DNA from: Streptomyces lichenis
GTDB taxonomy: Bacteria > Actinomycetota > Actinomycetes > Streptomycetales > Streptomycetaceae
DNA length: 64,000 bases
Assembly: GCF_023218175.1 (NCBI RefSeq)
Contig: NZ_JALPTH010000001.1
Span: 1-64,000, forward strand
Direction of reading: 5' to 3'
Made by a program: the position numbers and the translations under genes. Below are positions 40,267-48,306 of this stretch, piece by piece. A model generated the notes under the pieces. That model had not been told where the DNA came from, searched no databases, and saw only the letters and a program-made list of their open reading frames with translations. Within the stretch, counting starts at the first letter, position 1; each line of letters opens with the position of its first letter.

Positions 40267-40746
40267 TCAAGGGGTGACGGGGGTCTCTGGAGTGGCGGCG
40301 GCGACGGTGGTCTCGGGGGCGACGGCGGATTCGGAGGCGGCGGGGGACTCCGGGGCTGTGGTGACCGGGAGGCCGGCCGCTGCCCAGGCCTGGAAGCCGC
40401 CGACCAGGTCGGTCGCCCGGTGCAGCCCCAGCTGGTGCAGCGAGGCGGCGGCCAGGGAGGAGGCGTAGCCCTCGTTGCACACCACGACCACACGCAGGTC
40501 GTGGCTCACCGCCTCCGGGACGCGATGGCTGCCCCGGGGGTCGAGCCGCCACTCCAGTTCGTTGCGCTCGACGACCAGAGCCCCGGGGATGAGCCCGTCG
40601 CGGTCCCGCAGCGCGGCGTACCGGATGTCCACCAGCAGGGCGTCCCCCGCCTCGGCGGCCGCGAAGGCCTCCCGCGCGGTCACCCGGTCGAATCCGTCCC
40701 GTACCCGCTCCAGCAACTCGTCTATGCCCACCTGCGGCTCGGTCAC
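40267..40746 (-). CDS. Rhodanese-like sulfurtransferase
   Basis: The 159-residue protein has a single rhodanese domain (about 8-125) with active-site loop VVCNEGYASS, whose Cys would carry the persulfide, and GFQAWAAAGLPV at the end. An Ala/Thr/Glu-rich tail follows. GTG at 40746 is chosen because GAGGAG lies seven bases upstream; GTG codons at 40761 and 40779 are alternatives, the last overlapping the cysteine dioxygenase stop. Pairing with cysteine dioxygenase suggests a role in cysteine sulfur catabolism. Confidence 0.85.
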   Translation of the reverse strand: MTEPQVGIDELLERVRDGFDRVTAREAFAAAEAGDALLVDIRYAALRDRDGLIPGALVVERNELEWRLDPRGSHRVPEAVSHDLRVVVVCNEGYASSLAAASLHQLGLHRATDLVGGFQAWAAAGLPVTTAPESPAASESAVAPETTVAAATPETPVTP

Positions 40747-40775
40747 CGTTTCGCTCCTCACTGCCGGTCCTCGGC

Positions 40776-41423
40776 TCACTGCCAGTCCTCGGGGCGCTCC
40801 ACCTGTTCCAGCCGGAGCACACTCCCCGTACGGCTGAAGCGGCGCATCAGCGGCAGCGGAGGGTAGTAGGCGTGCACCGACACCGCGTGCGCGGTGGCCG
40901 ACTCGTTGAGCACCTCGTGCACATGGTGCTGCCCGAACGCCCTGGAGTCACCGGCACCCAGCCGGCGTTCCCGGTCGACGCCCTCCTCCAGTTCCAGGCT
41001 GCGCCAGCCGCTCGACGGCAACCGGGCGGCGAGGGAGTGCTCGGTCAGCGAGCCGCTCGCCGTGGCGAAGGCGCCGAGCGACTCGGCGTGGTCGTGCCAG
41101 CCGGTGCCGGTGCCCGGCGGCCAGCCGATGAGCCAGGCCTCACTGCCGCCGGGCCCCTCCAGCCGTACCCAGGTGCGGCCTTCGGGGTCCAGGGGGAGCG
41201 AGGCGATCAGTTCGGCGTCGGCCGCGGCACGGCGGACGAAGGCGAGCAACTGGGCGGCGGTCGGCGCCGCGGAGCCGCTCCCGGCCTGCACGGGAGCGGA
41301 ATCAGGCGCGGGAGCGGGCGCGGGCGCGGAAGCAGTCGGAGGCGCGACGGTCGACGGCGACGCGGAGGCGGTTGGGGCGGGAGCGGGCGCGGCGGGCACG
41401 ATGGGCACGACGGGCGAAGACAT
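40776..41423 (-). CDS. Cysteine dioxygenase
   Basis: The 215-residue cupin enzyme oxidises cysteine to cysteine sulfinate. The three-His iron site is visible as WHDHAESLGAF and HHVHEVLN. The position of the mammalian cross-linked Cys is not Cys here, as is usual in bacterial forms. An Ala/Pro-rich N-terminal extension of about 50 residues precedes the domain. AGGA lies about eight bases before the ATG at 41423. It shares a unit with the rhodanese gene and lies behind a 257 bp leader encoding a Cys-rich peptide. The thiol dioxygenase family also contains 3-mercaptopropionate enzymes, but cysteine is the likelier substrate. Confidence 0.87.
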   Translation of the reverse strand: MSSPVVPIVPAAPAPAPTASASPSTVAPPTASAPAPAPAPDSAPVQAGSGSAAPTAAQLLAFVRRAAADAELIASLPLDPEGRTWVRLEGPGGSEAWLIGWPPGTGTGWHDHAESLGAFATASGSLTEHSLAARLPSSGWRSLELEEGVDRERRLGAGDSRAFGQHHVHEVLNESATAHAVSVHAYYPPLPLMRRFSRTGSVLRLEQVERPEDWQ

Positions 41424-41593
41424 GGGAACCGTCCTGAGGTTCTGACTCGGTGTCCGGGGAGCGCGTACGACGAGACGGCGCGCGGCGGCCCGGGGGCGAC
41501 CGGAGAGCCCGGAAGACGGGGACACCGCTGGGGATCAGGCGCGCGAAGCAGGGCGCGCGAACGCCGTACGAAGAGGTACGCGGGGAGCTGAGT
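41424..41593 (-). promoter_or_regulatory. Leader RNA between the Cys peptide and cysteine dioxygenase
   Basis: The 170 bases after the leader-peptide stop hold a stem CGTAC-N6-GTACG (41565-41580) and a direct repeat GGCGCGCGAA at 41538 and 41552, each with self-complementary GCGCGC. These could form the alternative structures expected of an attenuator. No classic T-run terminator is visible, so a Rho-dependent or translational mechanism is more likely. Confidence 0.45.
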
Positions 41594-41680
41594 TCAGCAG
41601 GACGGACGACACACGCAGCCTGCGTAGCGGACCAGGTCCATATGGACCCTCCGCCACAGGCGCACACAGGTGTCGGTCAT
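41594..41680 (-). CDS. Cys-rich leader peptide (putative cysteine attenuator), 28 aa
   Basis: A 28-residue peptide is encoded upstream of cysteine dioxygenase: it begins MTDTCVRLW and ends GCVCRPSC, with VHMDLVR in the middle. This matches the actinobacterial leader-peptide pattern HVDLxR followed by cysteines that precedes sulfur genes; polycysteine leaderless ORFs in mycobacteria act as cysteine-responsive attenuators. TGTACT lies seven bases before the ATG with TTGACC 18 bp further up, so the leader is itself leaderless. Codons near the end include three Cys within seven codons. The palindrome GGTCCATATGGACC (41635-41648) lies within the ORF. Confidence 0.82.
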   Translation of the reverse strand: MTDTCVRLWRRVHMDLVRYAGCVCRPSC

Positions 41681-41687
41681 GATCCGG

Positions 41688-41717
41688 AGTACAGCACGCC
41701 GTGCCGACCCCGGTCAA
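41688..41717 (-). promoter_or_regulatory. Promoter of the Cys leader / cysteine dioxygenase unit
   Basis: Read on the minus strand, TTGACC (complement of 41712-41717) and TGTACT (complement of 41688-41693) are separated by 18 bp. The expected start point coincides with the ATG of the leader peptide at 41680. This is one of the clearest promoters in the window. Confidence 0.75.
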
Positions 41718-41798
41718 ACCCCCGACAGCATCCGGACACCCGGCGGCGGGGCGGGGGTGAGGCGCCTGGAGGCACAGGGGCGGGCAGGGGCAATCGGG

Positions 41799-44144
41799 TC
41801 AGCGGTTGCGGCGAGACCTCTCATCACCGGCGGGCGCGGGGCCGCCCGGACTGCCGGGGCCGCCTGCCGACGAGCGGCGGGCCGACGAGCCGTGGGCGGG
41901 CGGTCCGCCCGCCGGGGTACCACCTGCCGCGTGGCCGGTGGGCGGCTCGGCCGACCGAGGACGGGGCGGAGGGGAGGCATCCGCGCTTGGGCCGGATGCC
42001 GTACCCGGACCGGACGCCGTGCCTGAGCCGGAAGCCGTGCCTGGGCCGGATGCTGTCCCTCGGCCGGATGCCGTACCTCGGCCGGACACCGCGCCTGGGC
42101 CGGATGCCGCGCCTGGCCCGGTCGCTGTACCCGGGCCGGGCGCCGTCCCTCGGCCGGGCGCCGTACCCGGGCCAGTCCCCGTCCCTCGGCCGGATGCCGT
42201 GCCCGGTCCGGACGCCGCACCCATGCCAGCCCCCGTGCCTCGGTCGGAGGCCGTACCCCGGCCGGACGCCTCGTCCGCGCCCGTCCCGGTGGCAGGACCA
42301 GTGCCCCTGCGGGGCCCGCTGCCCGCACCCGCACCCGCATCCGGGCCGGGCCCGGGGTCGGTGCCTCCGTCCGCGGACCCGGGGGCGGGCTGCTCGGGCA
42401 CGCGTCCATCGGGCCCCTGGTCGTCCACCGGGGCCGGCCGGGTGGTGGACGCGTCGCCGCGTACCGCCTCGGCCGCCGCCCGCAGCTCGGCCGGGCGAAC
42501 GCCGGCGAAGGCCGCGGCGAGATGCCCGTCGGGCCGCACCAGCAGCACGGTGTGCGCGGACGCGCCCGGGTACGCCTCGGTCACCAGCACCTCCGCGGCG
42601 ACCGGCAGCGCGGCCACCGCCTCGGCCAGTCGGGGCATCACCCCCGCCGACATCCAGTGCCGCCGGTCCCACACCCCCGTGCCCGGGGCGACCAGGACCG
42701 CCAGCAGCCTCCGGCGCCCCAGCCGGTCCCGCAGACCGCCGGCCGTACCGTCCGGGGCCGTCACCCGGACGTTCTCCACCGGGGCGCCCGCCGGGGTCGC
42801 CACCGAGGTGTGTCCCTCGGCGGGGGCGGGCGCGAGCGGGGAGAGCGGATAGGCGGGCGGCTCGCCGAGTGGGCCGCGCCCCACATGGCCGTCCGTCAGC
42901 AGCGCGTCATGCCCGGCGCTCCGCAGATAGGTGCGCAGACCGCCCCCGCCGCGCAGCACCGGCAGCGACTGGTCGGCTGCCCGCAACCGGGCCGCGACCG
43001 CGGTCCGCCGCTCCGCCTGGTAGCTGTCGAGCAGCGCCGGCGGGGCCTCGCCGTGCCAGACCAGCGCCAGCTTCCACGCCAGGTTGGCGACGTCCCGCAG
43101 TCCCTCGTCCAGCCCTTGGGTGCCGAGCGCGCCCAGCAGATGGGCGGCGTCCCCGGCGAGGAACGCCCGCCCCACCCGCCAGCGCTTCGCCAGTCGGTGG
43201 TGCAGGGTGTAGACCCCGGTGTCGACCAGGTCGTACGGCGGGGTCTGCCCGCACCAGCCGGCGAGGGTGTCGCGGATCCGCCCCACCAGGGCGTCCGGCG
43301 TCACCAGGTCGCCCCGGGGCGGCAGCAGCCAGTCCAGCCGCCAGGCCCCATCCGGCAGCGGCCGGGCGGTGACCTCCTCGTCGGCCCCCCGCCAGGTCGG
43401 CTGGCGGTGCAGCACGCCCTCCTCGGGCCAGGGCAGCTCGGTGTGCAGGGTGGCGACCGCATGCCGCTCGACCGCGGTACGCCCGGGGAAGCGCACGCCC
43501 AGGAGCTTGCGCACGGTGGACCGGGCGCCGTCGCAGCCCACCAGATGGCTGCCGCGCCACCAGGTGCCCTCGGGGCCCCGGGTGTGCGCGGTGACGGACC
43601 CGGCGTCCTGCTCGATCGCGTCCAACCGGCTGTGCGTCACCACCCGCACCAACGGACCACCCGCCGTCGCACCGCCCGCCGACACACCGCCCGTCACCGG
43701 ACCGCCCGCCGTCGCACCGCCCGTCACCGGACCGCCCGCCGACGTGCCGCCCGGCGACGCATCACCTGCCTTCTCCGCCAGCGCGGCGATCGCGTCCCGC
43801 AGGCCCGCCGTCAGGGCGTGCTGGGCGATGTGCACCGGCGCTGGGATCTCCGGACCCTCCGGACTCTCCGGACTTCCCGGGCCGAAGCGGACGTGCCGCG
43901 TCCGCTGCTTGCGCCGCATCGAGTGCCAGCCCGCCCAGCGGATCCCGGCCTCGCGCACCGCCGTGCAGCCGAGCCGTTCCAGGAACTCCGCGGTGTCCTC
44001 GCGCAGCACCGCGGTCCGGGCGGGCCGTGCGTCGTCCTTGCCGGGTCCCTCGTCCAGGACGACGGAGGGGACCTCCTGGGCGGCGAGGGCCAGGGCCAGG
44101 GCGAGCCCGACCGGACCCGCCCCCACCACGATCACCGGGTCCAC
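41799..44144 (-). CDS. FAD-dependent aromatic monooxygenase with repetitive C-terminal tail
   Basis: The 781-residue protein is a UbiH/PheA-type flavoprotein hydroxylase in its first 560 residues: GAGPVGLALALALA for FAD binding, the DG motif GCDGARSTVRKLLG, and the GD motif AGDAAHLLGALGTQGLDEGLRD. The GTG start follows GGAGGG. Two features are odd. A Gly/Thr/Ala/Val repeat of about 35 residues is inserted near 128-165. From about 585 to the end the protein is low-complexity, with hexapeptide repeats of the type G-x-G-T-A-S encoded by an 18 bp minisatellite. Typical relatives are 500-560 residues long, so the tail is extra. The substrate is unknown, and no biosynthetic cluster is evident nearby. 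Confidence 0.8.
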   Translation of the reverse strand: MDPVIVVGAGPVGLALALALAAQEVPSVVLDEGPGKDDARPARTAVLREDTAEFLERLGCTAVREAGIRWAGWHSMRRKQRTRHVRFGPGSPESPEGPEIPAPVHIAQHALTAGLRDAIAALAEKAGDASPGGTSAGGPVTGGATAGGPVTGGVSAGGATAGGPLVRVVTHSRLDAIEQDAGSVTAHTRGPEGTWWRGSHLVGCDGARSTVRKLLGVRFPGRTAVERHAVATLHTELPWPEEGVLHRQPTWRGADEEVTARPLPDGAWRLDWLLPPRGDLVTPDALVGRIRDTLAGWCGQTPPYDLVDTGVYTLHHRLAKRWRVGRAFLAGDAAHLLGALGTQGLDEGLRDVANLAWKLALVWHGEAPPALLDSYQAERRTAVAARLRAADQSLPVLRGGGGLRTYLRSAGHDALLTDGHVGRGPLGEPPAYPLSPLAPAPAEGHTSVATPAGAPVENVRVTAPDGTAGGLRDRLGRRRLLAVLVAPGTGVWDRRHWMSAGVMPRLAEAVAALPVAAEVLVTEAYPGASAHTVLLVRPDGHLAAAFAGVRPAELRAAAEAVRGDASTTRPAPVDDQGPDGRVPEQPAPGSADGGTDPGPGPDAGAGAGSGPRRGTGPATGTGADEASGRGTASDRGTGAGMGAASGPGTASGRGTGTGPGTAPGRGTAPGPGTATGPGAASGPGAVSGRGTASGRGTASGPGTASGSGTASGPGTASGPSADASPPPRPRSAEPPTGHAAGGTPAGGPPAHGSSARRSSAGGPGSPGGPAPAGDERSRRNR
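41980..42300 (-). repeat. 18-bp minisatellite encoding the monooxygenase tail
   Basis: About 17 imperfect 18 bp units (plus-strand type GCCGTRCCYSGGCCGGAY) run through this stretch, encoding Gly-x-Gly-Thr-Ala-x hexapeptides on the minus strand. Unit length is a multiple of three, so gain or loss of units keeps the frame. Confidence 0.8.
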
Positions 44145-44489
44145 GGCGCGCCCTCCGTCCCCGGGAGCCGGCCGGGGGCACCCGCCCGCACGGCCCCGTC
44201 GGCCGTCGCGGCGCCACCACCCCGTAGACCATCACGGCCCCGTAGACCATCACGGCCCCGTGGACCGTCACCGCCCCGTGCGGCGCACCGGTCCCATCCC
44301 TCCCGCCGGCCACTCGGATCCGCGCGGTGAGCAGGGGAAACGGGCGTGACGACGGCGAGGGGCCGGGGTGAGTTGATCACAGAACGTATGCAACCTACTG
44401 CCGGTGCTTGCGTCAAGTGACGGGGGCAGCGGCGCGACCGCCACTGCCCCCGTACCCCGTACATGCCACCCGGATGATGTCACACGGCG
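44145..44489. other. Intergenic region with three 18-bp direct repeats
   Basis: No gene is supported in these 345 bp between the monooxygenase and gluD. CCCCGTAGACCATCACGG occurs twice in tandem (44220-44237, 44238-44255) and once with three changes (44256-44273). On the minus strand TTGACG at about 44414-44419 could be a distant -35 for the monooxygenase gene, but a matching -10 is unclear. Confidence 0.6.
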
Positions 44490-45431
44490 TCAGTTCTGCC
44501 CGCCGCCACCGGTACCCGGGCCGCCGGTCTGGTTGCTGTCGCCCAGGATGAGGATCCCGGTGGCGGCGGCCTGCCCGGCGTCACCGCTCAGCAGCGCCGA
44601 CTGACCGGCCGGCGGGGTGCCGATCCCGGTCTTGGCGCGGCGGCCCCGCTTCTCGATCCAGGTGGCGAGCCCGGACAGCGCCAGGCACATCGCCACATAG
44701 ATGATGCCGGCTACCACGATGGTCGAGACATACGGGTACTTGCCGTCGACCAGGGTGTTGGAGGCGATCAGCCGGGCCGAGTTCAGCAGCTCGGGGTAGA
44801 GGATGATGTAGCCGAGCGAGGTGTCCTTCAGGGTCACCACCAGCTGGCTGATGATCGTCGGCAGCATCGCCCGGACCGCCTGCGGCAGCAGGACGGTGAC
44901 CATCACCTGGGTCTTGCTCATGCCGAGCGCGTACGCGGCCTCCCGCTGGCCCTTCGGCACGGAGTTCACGCCGGCCCGCAGCACCTCGGCCTGCACGCAG
45001 CCGTTGTAGATCGTCAGACCGACGGCCAGGGCCCACATCGAGTAGTCGATCAGGAAGCCAACCCACACCGCGTAGATGGTGATGAGCAGCGGGATCGAGC
45101 GGAACAGCTCGATGAAACCGGTGGCGAACCAGCGCACCGGCTTGTGGTCGGAGAGCCGGGCCACCGCCAGCAGCACACCCAGCACCAGCGAGCCGACCGC
45201 GGCGATGCCGAAGGCCTTCAGGGTGGCGAGGATGCCGTCGGCGATGTTCTGCCGGATACCGGAGTAGTTGAAGATGTCCCACATTCCGGCGGCGAGATGC
45301 CCCTTCTCGCCCAGCCGCACGATGCTGAAGGCCAGCAGTCCGGCGATCAGCAGCGAGCCGGCCACGGCGAGGATCCGGTTGCGGACGAGGGCCTTGGGGC
45401 CGGGGGCATCGAAGAGAACGCTGGCACTCAT
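44490..45431 (-). CDS. gluD: Glutamate ABC transporter permease GluD
   Basis: The 313-residue HisM-type permease has five or six membrane helices and the ABC-contact EAA loop (EAAYALGMSKTQVMVTVLLPQAVRAMLPTIISQ). The C-terminal 60 residues are Gly/Gln/Thr-rich and soluble. Its ATG overlaps the gluC stop by four bases. With GluC it forms the membrane channel for glutamate uptake; the assignment follows the gluABCD order known in Corynebacterium and S. coelicolor. Confidence 0.92.
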   Translation of the reverse strand: MSASVLFDAPGPKALVRNRILAVAGSLLIAGLLAFSIVRLGEKGHLAAGMWDIFNYSGIRQNIADGILATLKAFGIAAVGSLVLGVLLAVARLSDHKPVRWFATGFIELFRSIPLLITIYAVWVGFLIDYSMWALAVGLTIYNGCVQAEVLRAGVNSVPKGQREAAYALGMSKTQVMVTVLLPQAVRAMLPTIISQLVVTLKDTSLGYIILYPELLNSARLIASNTLVDGKYPYVSTIVVAGIIYVAMCLALSGLATWIEKRGRRAKTGIGTPPAGQSALLSGDAGQAAATGILILGDSNQTGGPGTGGGGQN

Positions 45432-46075
45432 CGGGCGACCTCCATACGGCGCTCAAGGAGACGGAACACACCGCTGATGGTGAACGTGACCACCAGATAG
45501 GCGAGGGCGACCCAGAGGAAGACGGGCACGATGTCGTAGCCCTCCTCGCCCATCAGCTTCTGCCAGCCGAAGAGCTCGGTGACGCTGAAGGCGCCGGCGA
45601 TGGCGGAGTTCTTGGTCAGGGCGATGAGGATGGAGCTGAGCGGCGGCAGCACGGTCCGGGTGGCCTGCGGCAGCACGATCAGGCTGAGCGTCTGCGGGAA
45701 GGTCATGCCCAGCGAGCGGGCGGCCTCGGCCTGGCCGAGCGGCACCGTGTTGATACCGGAGCGCACCGCCTCGCAGATGAAGGAGGAGGTGTAGAAGCCG
45801 AGCGCGAGCGAGCCGAGTACGAAGGCGCTCATCCCGGGGAAGAGGATCTCCGGGACCACGAAGGTGGTCACCAGGAAGAGCAGCGTCAGCGGGGTGTTGC
45901 GCAGCAGGGTCACCCAGGCGGTGCCGAACCACCGCAGCGGCGGGATGGGGGAGACCCGGAAGCCGGCGATGACGAGGCCGAGGACCAGCGCGATGACCGT
46001 ACTGACGGCCGTGATCGACACAGTTCCTATGAAGCCGTCTCGGAAATCTGAGAAGTGGTCGAGCAGTACGTTCAT
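45428..46075 (-). CDS. gluC: Glutamate ABC transporter permease GluC
   Basis: The 215-residue permease has five predicted helices and an EAA loop (EAARSLGMTFPQTLSLIVLPQATRTVLPP). The ATG at 46075 is preceded by GGAG five bases away. It overlaps gluD downstream and is separated from gluB by a 408 bp repeat-rich gap, unusually long for an operon. Confidence 0.92.
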   Translation of the reverse strand: MNVLLDHFSDFRDGFIGTVSITAVSTVIALVLGLVIAGFRVSPIPPLRWFGTAWVTLLRNTPLTLLFLVTTFVVPEILFPGMSAFVLGSLALGFYTSSFICEAVRSGINTVPLGQAEAARSLGMTFPQTLSLIVLPQATRTVLPPLSSILIALTKNSAIAGAFSVTELFGWQKLMGEEGYDIVPVFLWVALAYLVVTFTISGVFRLLERRMEVAR

Positions 46076-46483
46076 GGGGTCTCCGCGTCGGCGGTCAGCG
46101 GCGGGCGGGCGGCAGGGGCGGGCGGTGGTACGGGGTGGTGCGGGGGTGGTGCGGAAGCGCGTACGGCCGCAGTGGAGCGGGCGGCGGTACGGGGCCGGGG
46201 CGAGGCGGGCGGCGGTACGGGGCGGGCGGTCGGTCCCCGCGTCCCCGAGTGCGCCAGGTGCGCGCCGGCCGGCCCCCCCGAAGGTGCGCACCGGCCGGTC
46301 CGTCCCCCGAGGGGCGTCCCCGGAACCGCCCCGTTCGGCTTCGGCTTCGGATTCGGCTTCGGCTTCCCGAGCCGCCCGGCGCGGACTGGTGGCCGGCCGG
46401 CCGGGCTTCGGCGGGCGGGGCGGGGCGCGGTCGGCGGCCGCGGTTCAGCGGCTCCCTTCCGTGCCCGCGCCCCGGGCCCGGCG
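46076..46483 (-). other. Repeat-rich gap between gluB and gluC
   Basis: No gene is supported in these 408 bp. On the plus strand GGGCGGYGGTACGGGG-like units recur near 46119, 46188 and 46208. A direct repeat GGTGCGCRCCGGCCGG near 46257 and 46284 contains the palindrome CCGGCCGG, and TTCGGC hexamers are tandem at about 46333-46367. On the transcribed strand these can form strong hairpins, which could trim or attenuate the message so that GluB is made in excess over the permeases. Confidence 0.6.
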
Positions 46484-47404
46484 TCAGTAGCGCTCGAGCG
46501 CCGGCGGCTCGGTGTACGCGGAGCCGGACAGGCCGAGGGTGGCGTCGTAGATCTTCTTGTACGTGCCGTCCTTGGTCTTGGCCTCCAGCACGTCGTTGAC
46601 CTTGTCGCGCAGGGCCTTGTCGTCCTTGTTCATGCCGATGCCGTAGGGCTCCTGCGTGAACGGCTGGCCGACGACCTTGAGCTTGCCGGGGTTCTGCGCG
46701 GCGTAGCCCTTGAGGATGGCGTCGTCCGTGGTCACCGCGTCGACCTGCTTGGTCAGCAGCTGCTGGACGCAGTCCGAGTACTTGCCCAGCTCGGTGGTCT
46801 GCGCGCCGTACTCGGGCTTCTTGATCTCCTGCAGCGGGGTGGAGCCCTTGATCGAGCAGACCTTCTTGCCCTTGACGGCCTTGGGGCCGGTGATGGCGGT
46901 GTCTTCCTTGCGGACCAGCAGGTCGGCACCGGCCTTGTAGTACGGGCCCGCGAAGCCGACCTGCGCCTTGCGCTTGTCGTTGATCGTGTAGGTGCCCACG
47001 TAGTAGTCGACCTGGCCCTTGGAGATGGCGGTCTCGCGGGTGGCGGAGTCGACCGTCTTCCACTCGATCTGCGCCTCGGTGAAGCCCAGCTCGGCGGCGA
47101 TCAGCTTGGCGATCTCCACGTCGAAGCCGGAGCGCTCCTTGGTGGACTGGTCCTCGAAGCCCAGGTACGGCTGGTCGGCCTTGGAACCGATGACCAGCTT
47201 GCCGCGCTCCTTGGCGGACTTGAAGGTCGGCGAGTCCACGCTCACGTCGGTGGCGACGACGTACTTGGGCAGCGCCGGGGCGTCGGAGGCGCCCGGCTGC
47301 ACCCCGCCCGGCTTGTCGCCGGCGGAGCCCTCCTTGCCGCCGCAGGCGGTGGCGGTCAGTGCGAGCACGGCAACGGCCAGCGCGGCCGTCTTGCGGAACT
47401 TCAT
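46484..47404 (-). CDS. gluB: Glutamate-binding lipoprotein GluB
   Basis: The 306-residue protein has a lipoprotein signal peptide with lipobox TATAC (Cys21), then a type-3 solute-binding fold: KLVIGSKADQPYLGFED, SGFDVEIAKLIAAELGF, DYYVGTYTINDKRK and DAVTTDDAILKGY. It would capture glutamate at the membrane surface for GluCD. ATG at 47404 is preferred over 47413 because AAGGGA is correctly spaced. Between it and gluA lies a four-copy GGTCGTC tandem repeat. Confidence 0.93.
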   Translation of the reverse strand: MKFRKTAALAVAVLALTATACGGKEGSAGDKPGGVQPGASDAPALPKYVVATDVSVDSPTFKSAKERGKLVIGSKADQPYLGFEDQSTKERSGFDVEIAKLIAAELGFTEAQIEWKTVDSATRETAISKGQVDYYVGTYTINDKRKAQVGFAGPYYKAGADLLVRKEDTAITGPKAVKGKKVCSIKGSTPLQEIKKPEYGAQTTELGKYSDCVQQLLTKQVDAVTTDDAILKGYAAQNPGKLKVVGQPFTQEPYGIGMNKDDKALRDKVNDVLEAKTKDGTYKKIYDATLGLSGSAYTEPPALERY

Positions 47405-47436
47405 GGTGAACATCCCTTGGTCGTGTGGTCGTTGCG

Positions 47437-47464
47437 GGTCGTCGGTCGTCGGTCGTCGGTCGTC
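47437..47464 (-). repeat. Four tandem copies of a 7-mer between gluA and gluB
   Basis: GGTCGTC is repeated four times without interruption at 47437-47464, in the 116 bp between the gluA stop and the gluB start. It is a length-unstable type of repeat lying about 30 bp upstream of the gluB ribosome-binding site. Confidence 0.8.
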
Positions 47465-47520
47465 GCCGGGAGCCCGGAGAGCGGGTGCCGCAGGTGCCGG
47501 CACCGGAGTGGGGCCGGTGG

Positions 47521-48306
47521 TCAGTGGTGCAGGATCTTGGAGAGGAAGTCCTTGGCCCGGTCGCTGCGCGGGCTGCTGAAGAACTGCTCGGGGGCCGCCT
47601 CCTCCACGATCCGGCCGTCCGCCATGAAGACCACGCGGTTGGCGGCGGAGCGGGCGAAGCCCATCTCGTGGGTGACGACGACCATCGTCATGCCCTCGCG
47701 GGCCAGCTGCTGCATGACCTCCAGGACCTCGTTGATCATCTCGGGGTCCAGCGCGGAGGTCGGCTCGTCGAAGAGCATCACCTTCGGGTCCATGGCCAGC
47801 GCACGGGCGATCGCCACGCGCTGCTGCTGGCCGCCGGACAGCTGGGCCGGGTACTTGTCGGCCTGGGTGCCGACGCCGACCCGGTCGAGCAGCGCCCGGC
47901 CCTTGCGCTCGGCGGCCTTGCGGTCCGTCTTGCGGACCTTGACCTGGCCCAGCACCACGTTCTCCAGCACGGTCTTGTGCGCGAAGAGATTGAACGACTG
48001 GAACACCATGCCGACGTCCGAGCGCAGCCGGGCCAGCTCCTTGCCCTCCTGCGGCAGCGGCCGGCCGTCGATGGTGATGGCGCCGGAGTCGATGGTCTCC
48101 AGCCGGTTGATCGTGCGGCACAACGTCGACTTGCCGGACCCGGACGGACCGATCACCACGACCACCTCGCCGCGGGCGATGGTCAGATCGATGTCCTGGA
48201 GCACGTGCAGCGCGCCGAAGTGCTTGTTGACGTTGCTCAGCACGACCAGGTCGCCGGTGGTGCGTGCGGCGTCCTCCGGGCCCTTGGTCACTGATACTCC
48301 GCTCAT
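47521..48306 (-). CDS. gluA: Glutamate ABC transporter ATP-binding protein GluA
   Basis: The 261-residue ATPase has Walker A GPSGSGKS (53-60), Q-loop [11 protein letters not shown], signature [15 protein letters not shown], Walker [14 protein letters not shown] and switch His in VVTHEMGFA, as in GlnQ-type amino acid importers. ATG at 48306 has GGAG six bases upstream. It is the first gene of gluABCD and divergent from gluR. Confidence 0.93.
   Translation of the reverse strand: MSGVSVTKGPEDAARTTGDLVVLSNVNKHFGALHVLQDIDLTIARGEVVVVIGPSGSGKSTLCRTINRLETIDSGAITIDGRPLPQEGKELARLRSDVGMVFQSFNLFAHKTVLENVVLGQVKVRKTDRKAAERKGRALLDRVGVGTQADKYPAQLSGGQQQRVAIARALAMDPKVMLFDEPTSALDPEMINEVLEVMQQLAREGMTMVVVTHEMGFARSAANRVVFMADGRIVEEAAPEQFFSSPRSDRAKDFLSKILHH

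Noticed and set aside
41799..44144. Biosynthetic gene cluster around the FAD monooxygenase
   Set aside because: Flanking genes are sulfur catabolism and glutamate transport; no synthase, carrier protein or tailoring partner is present.
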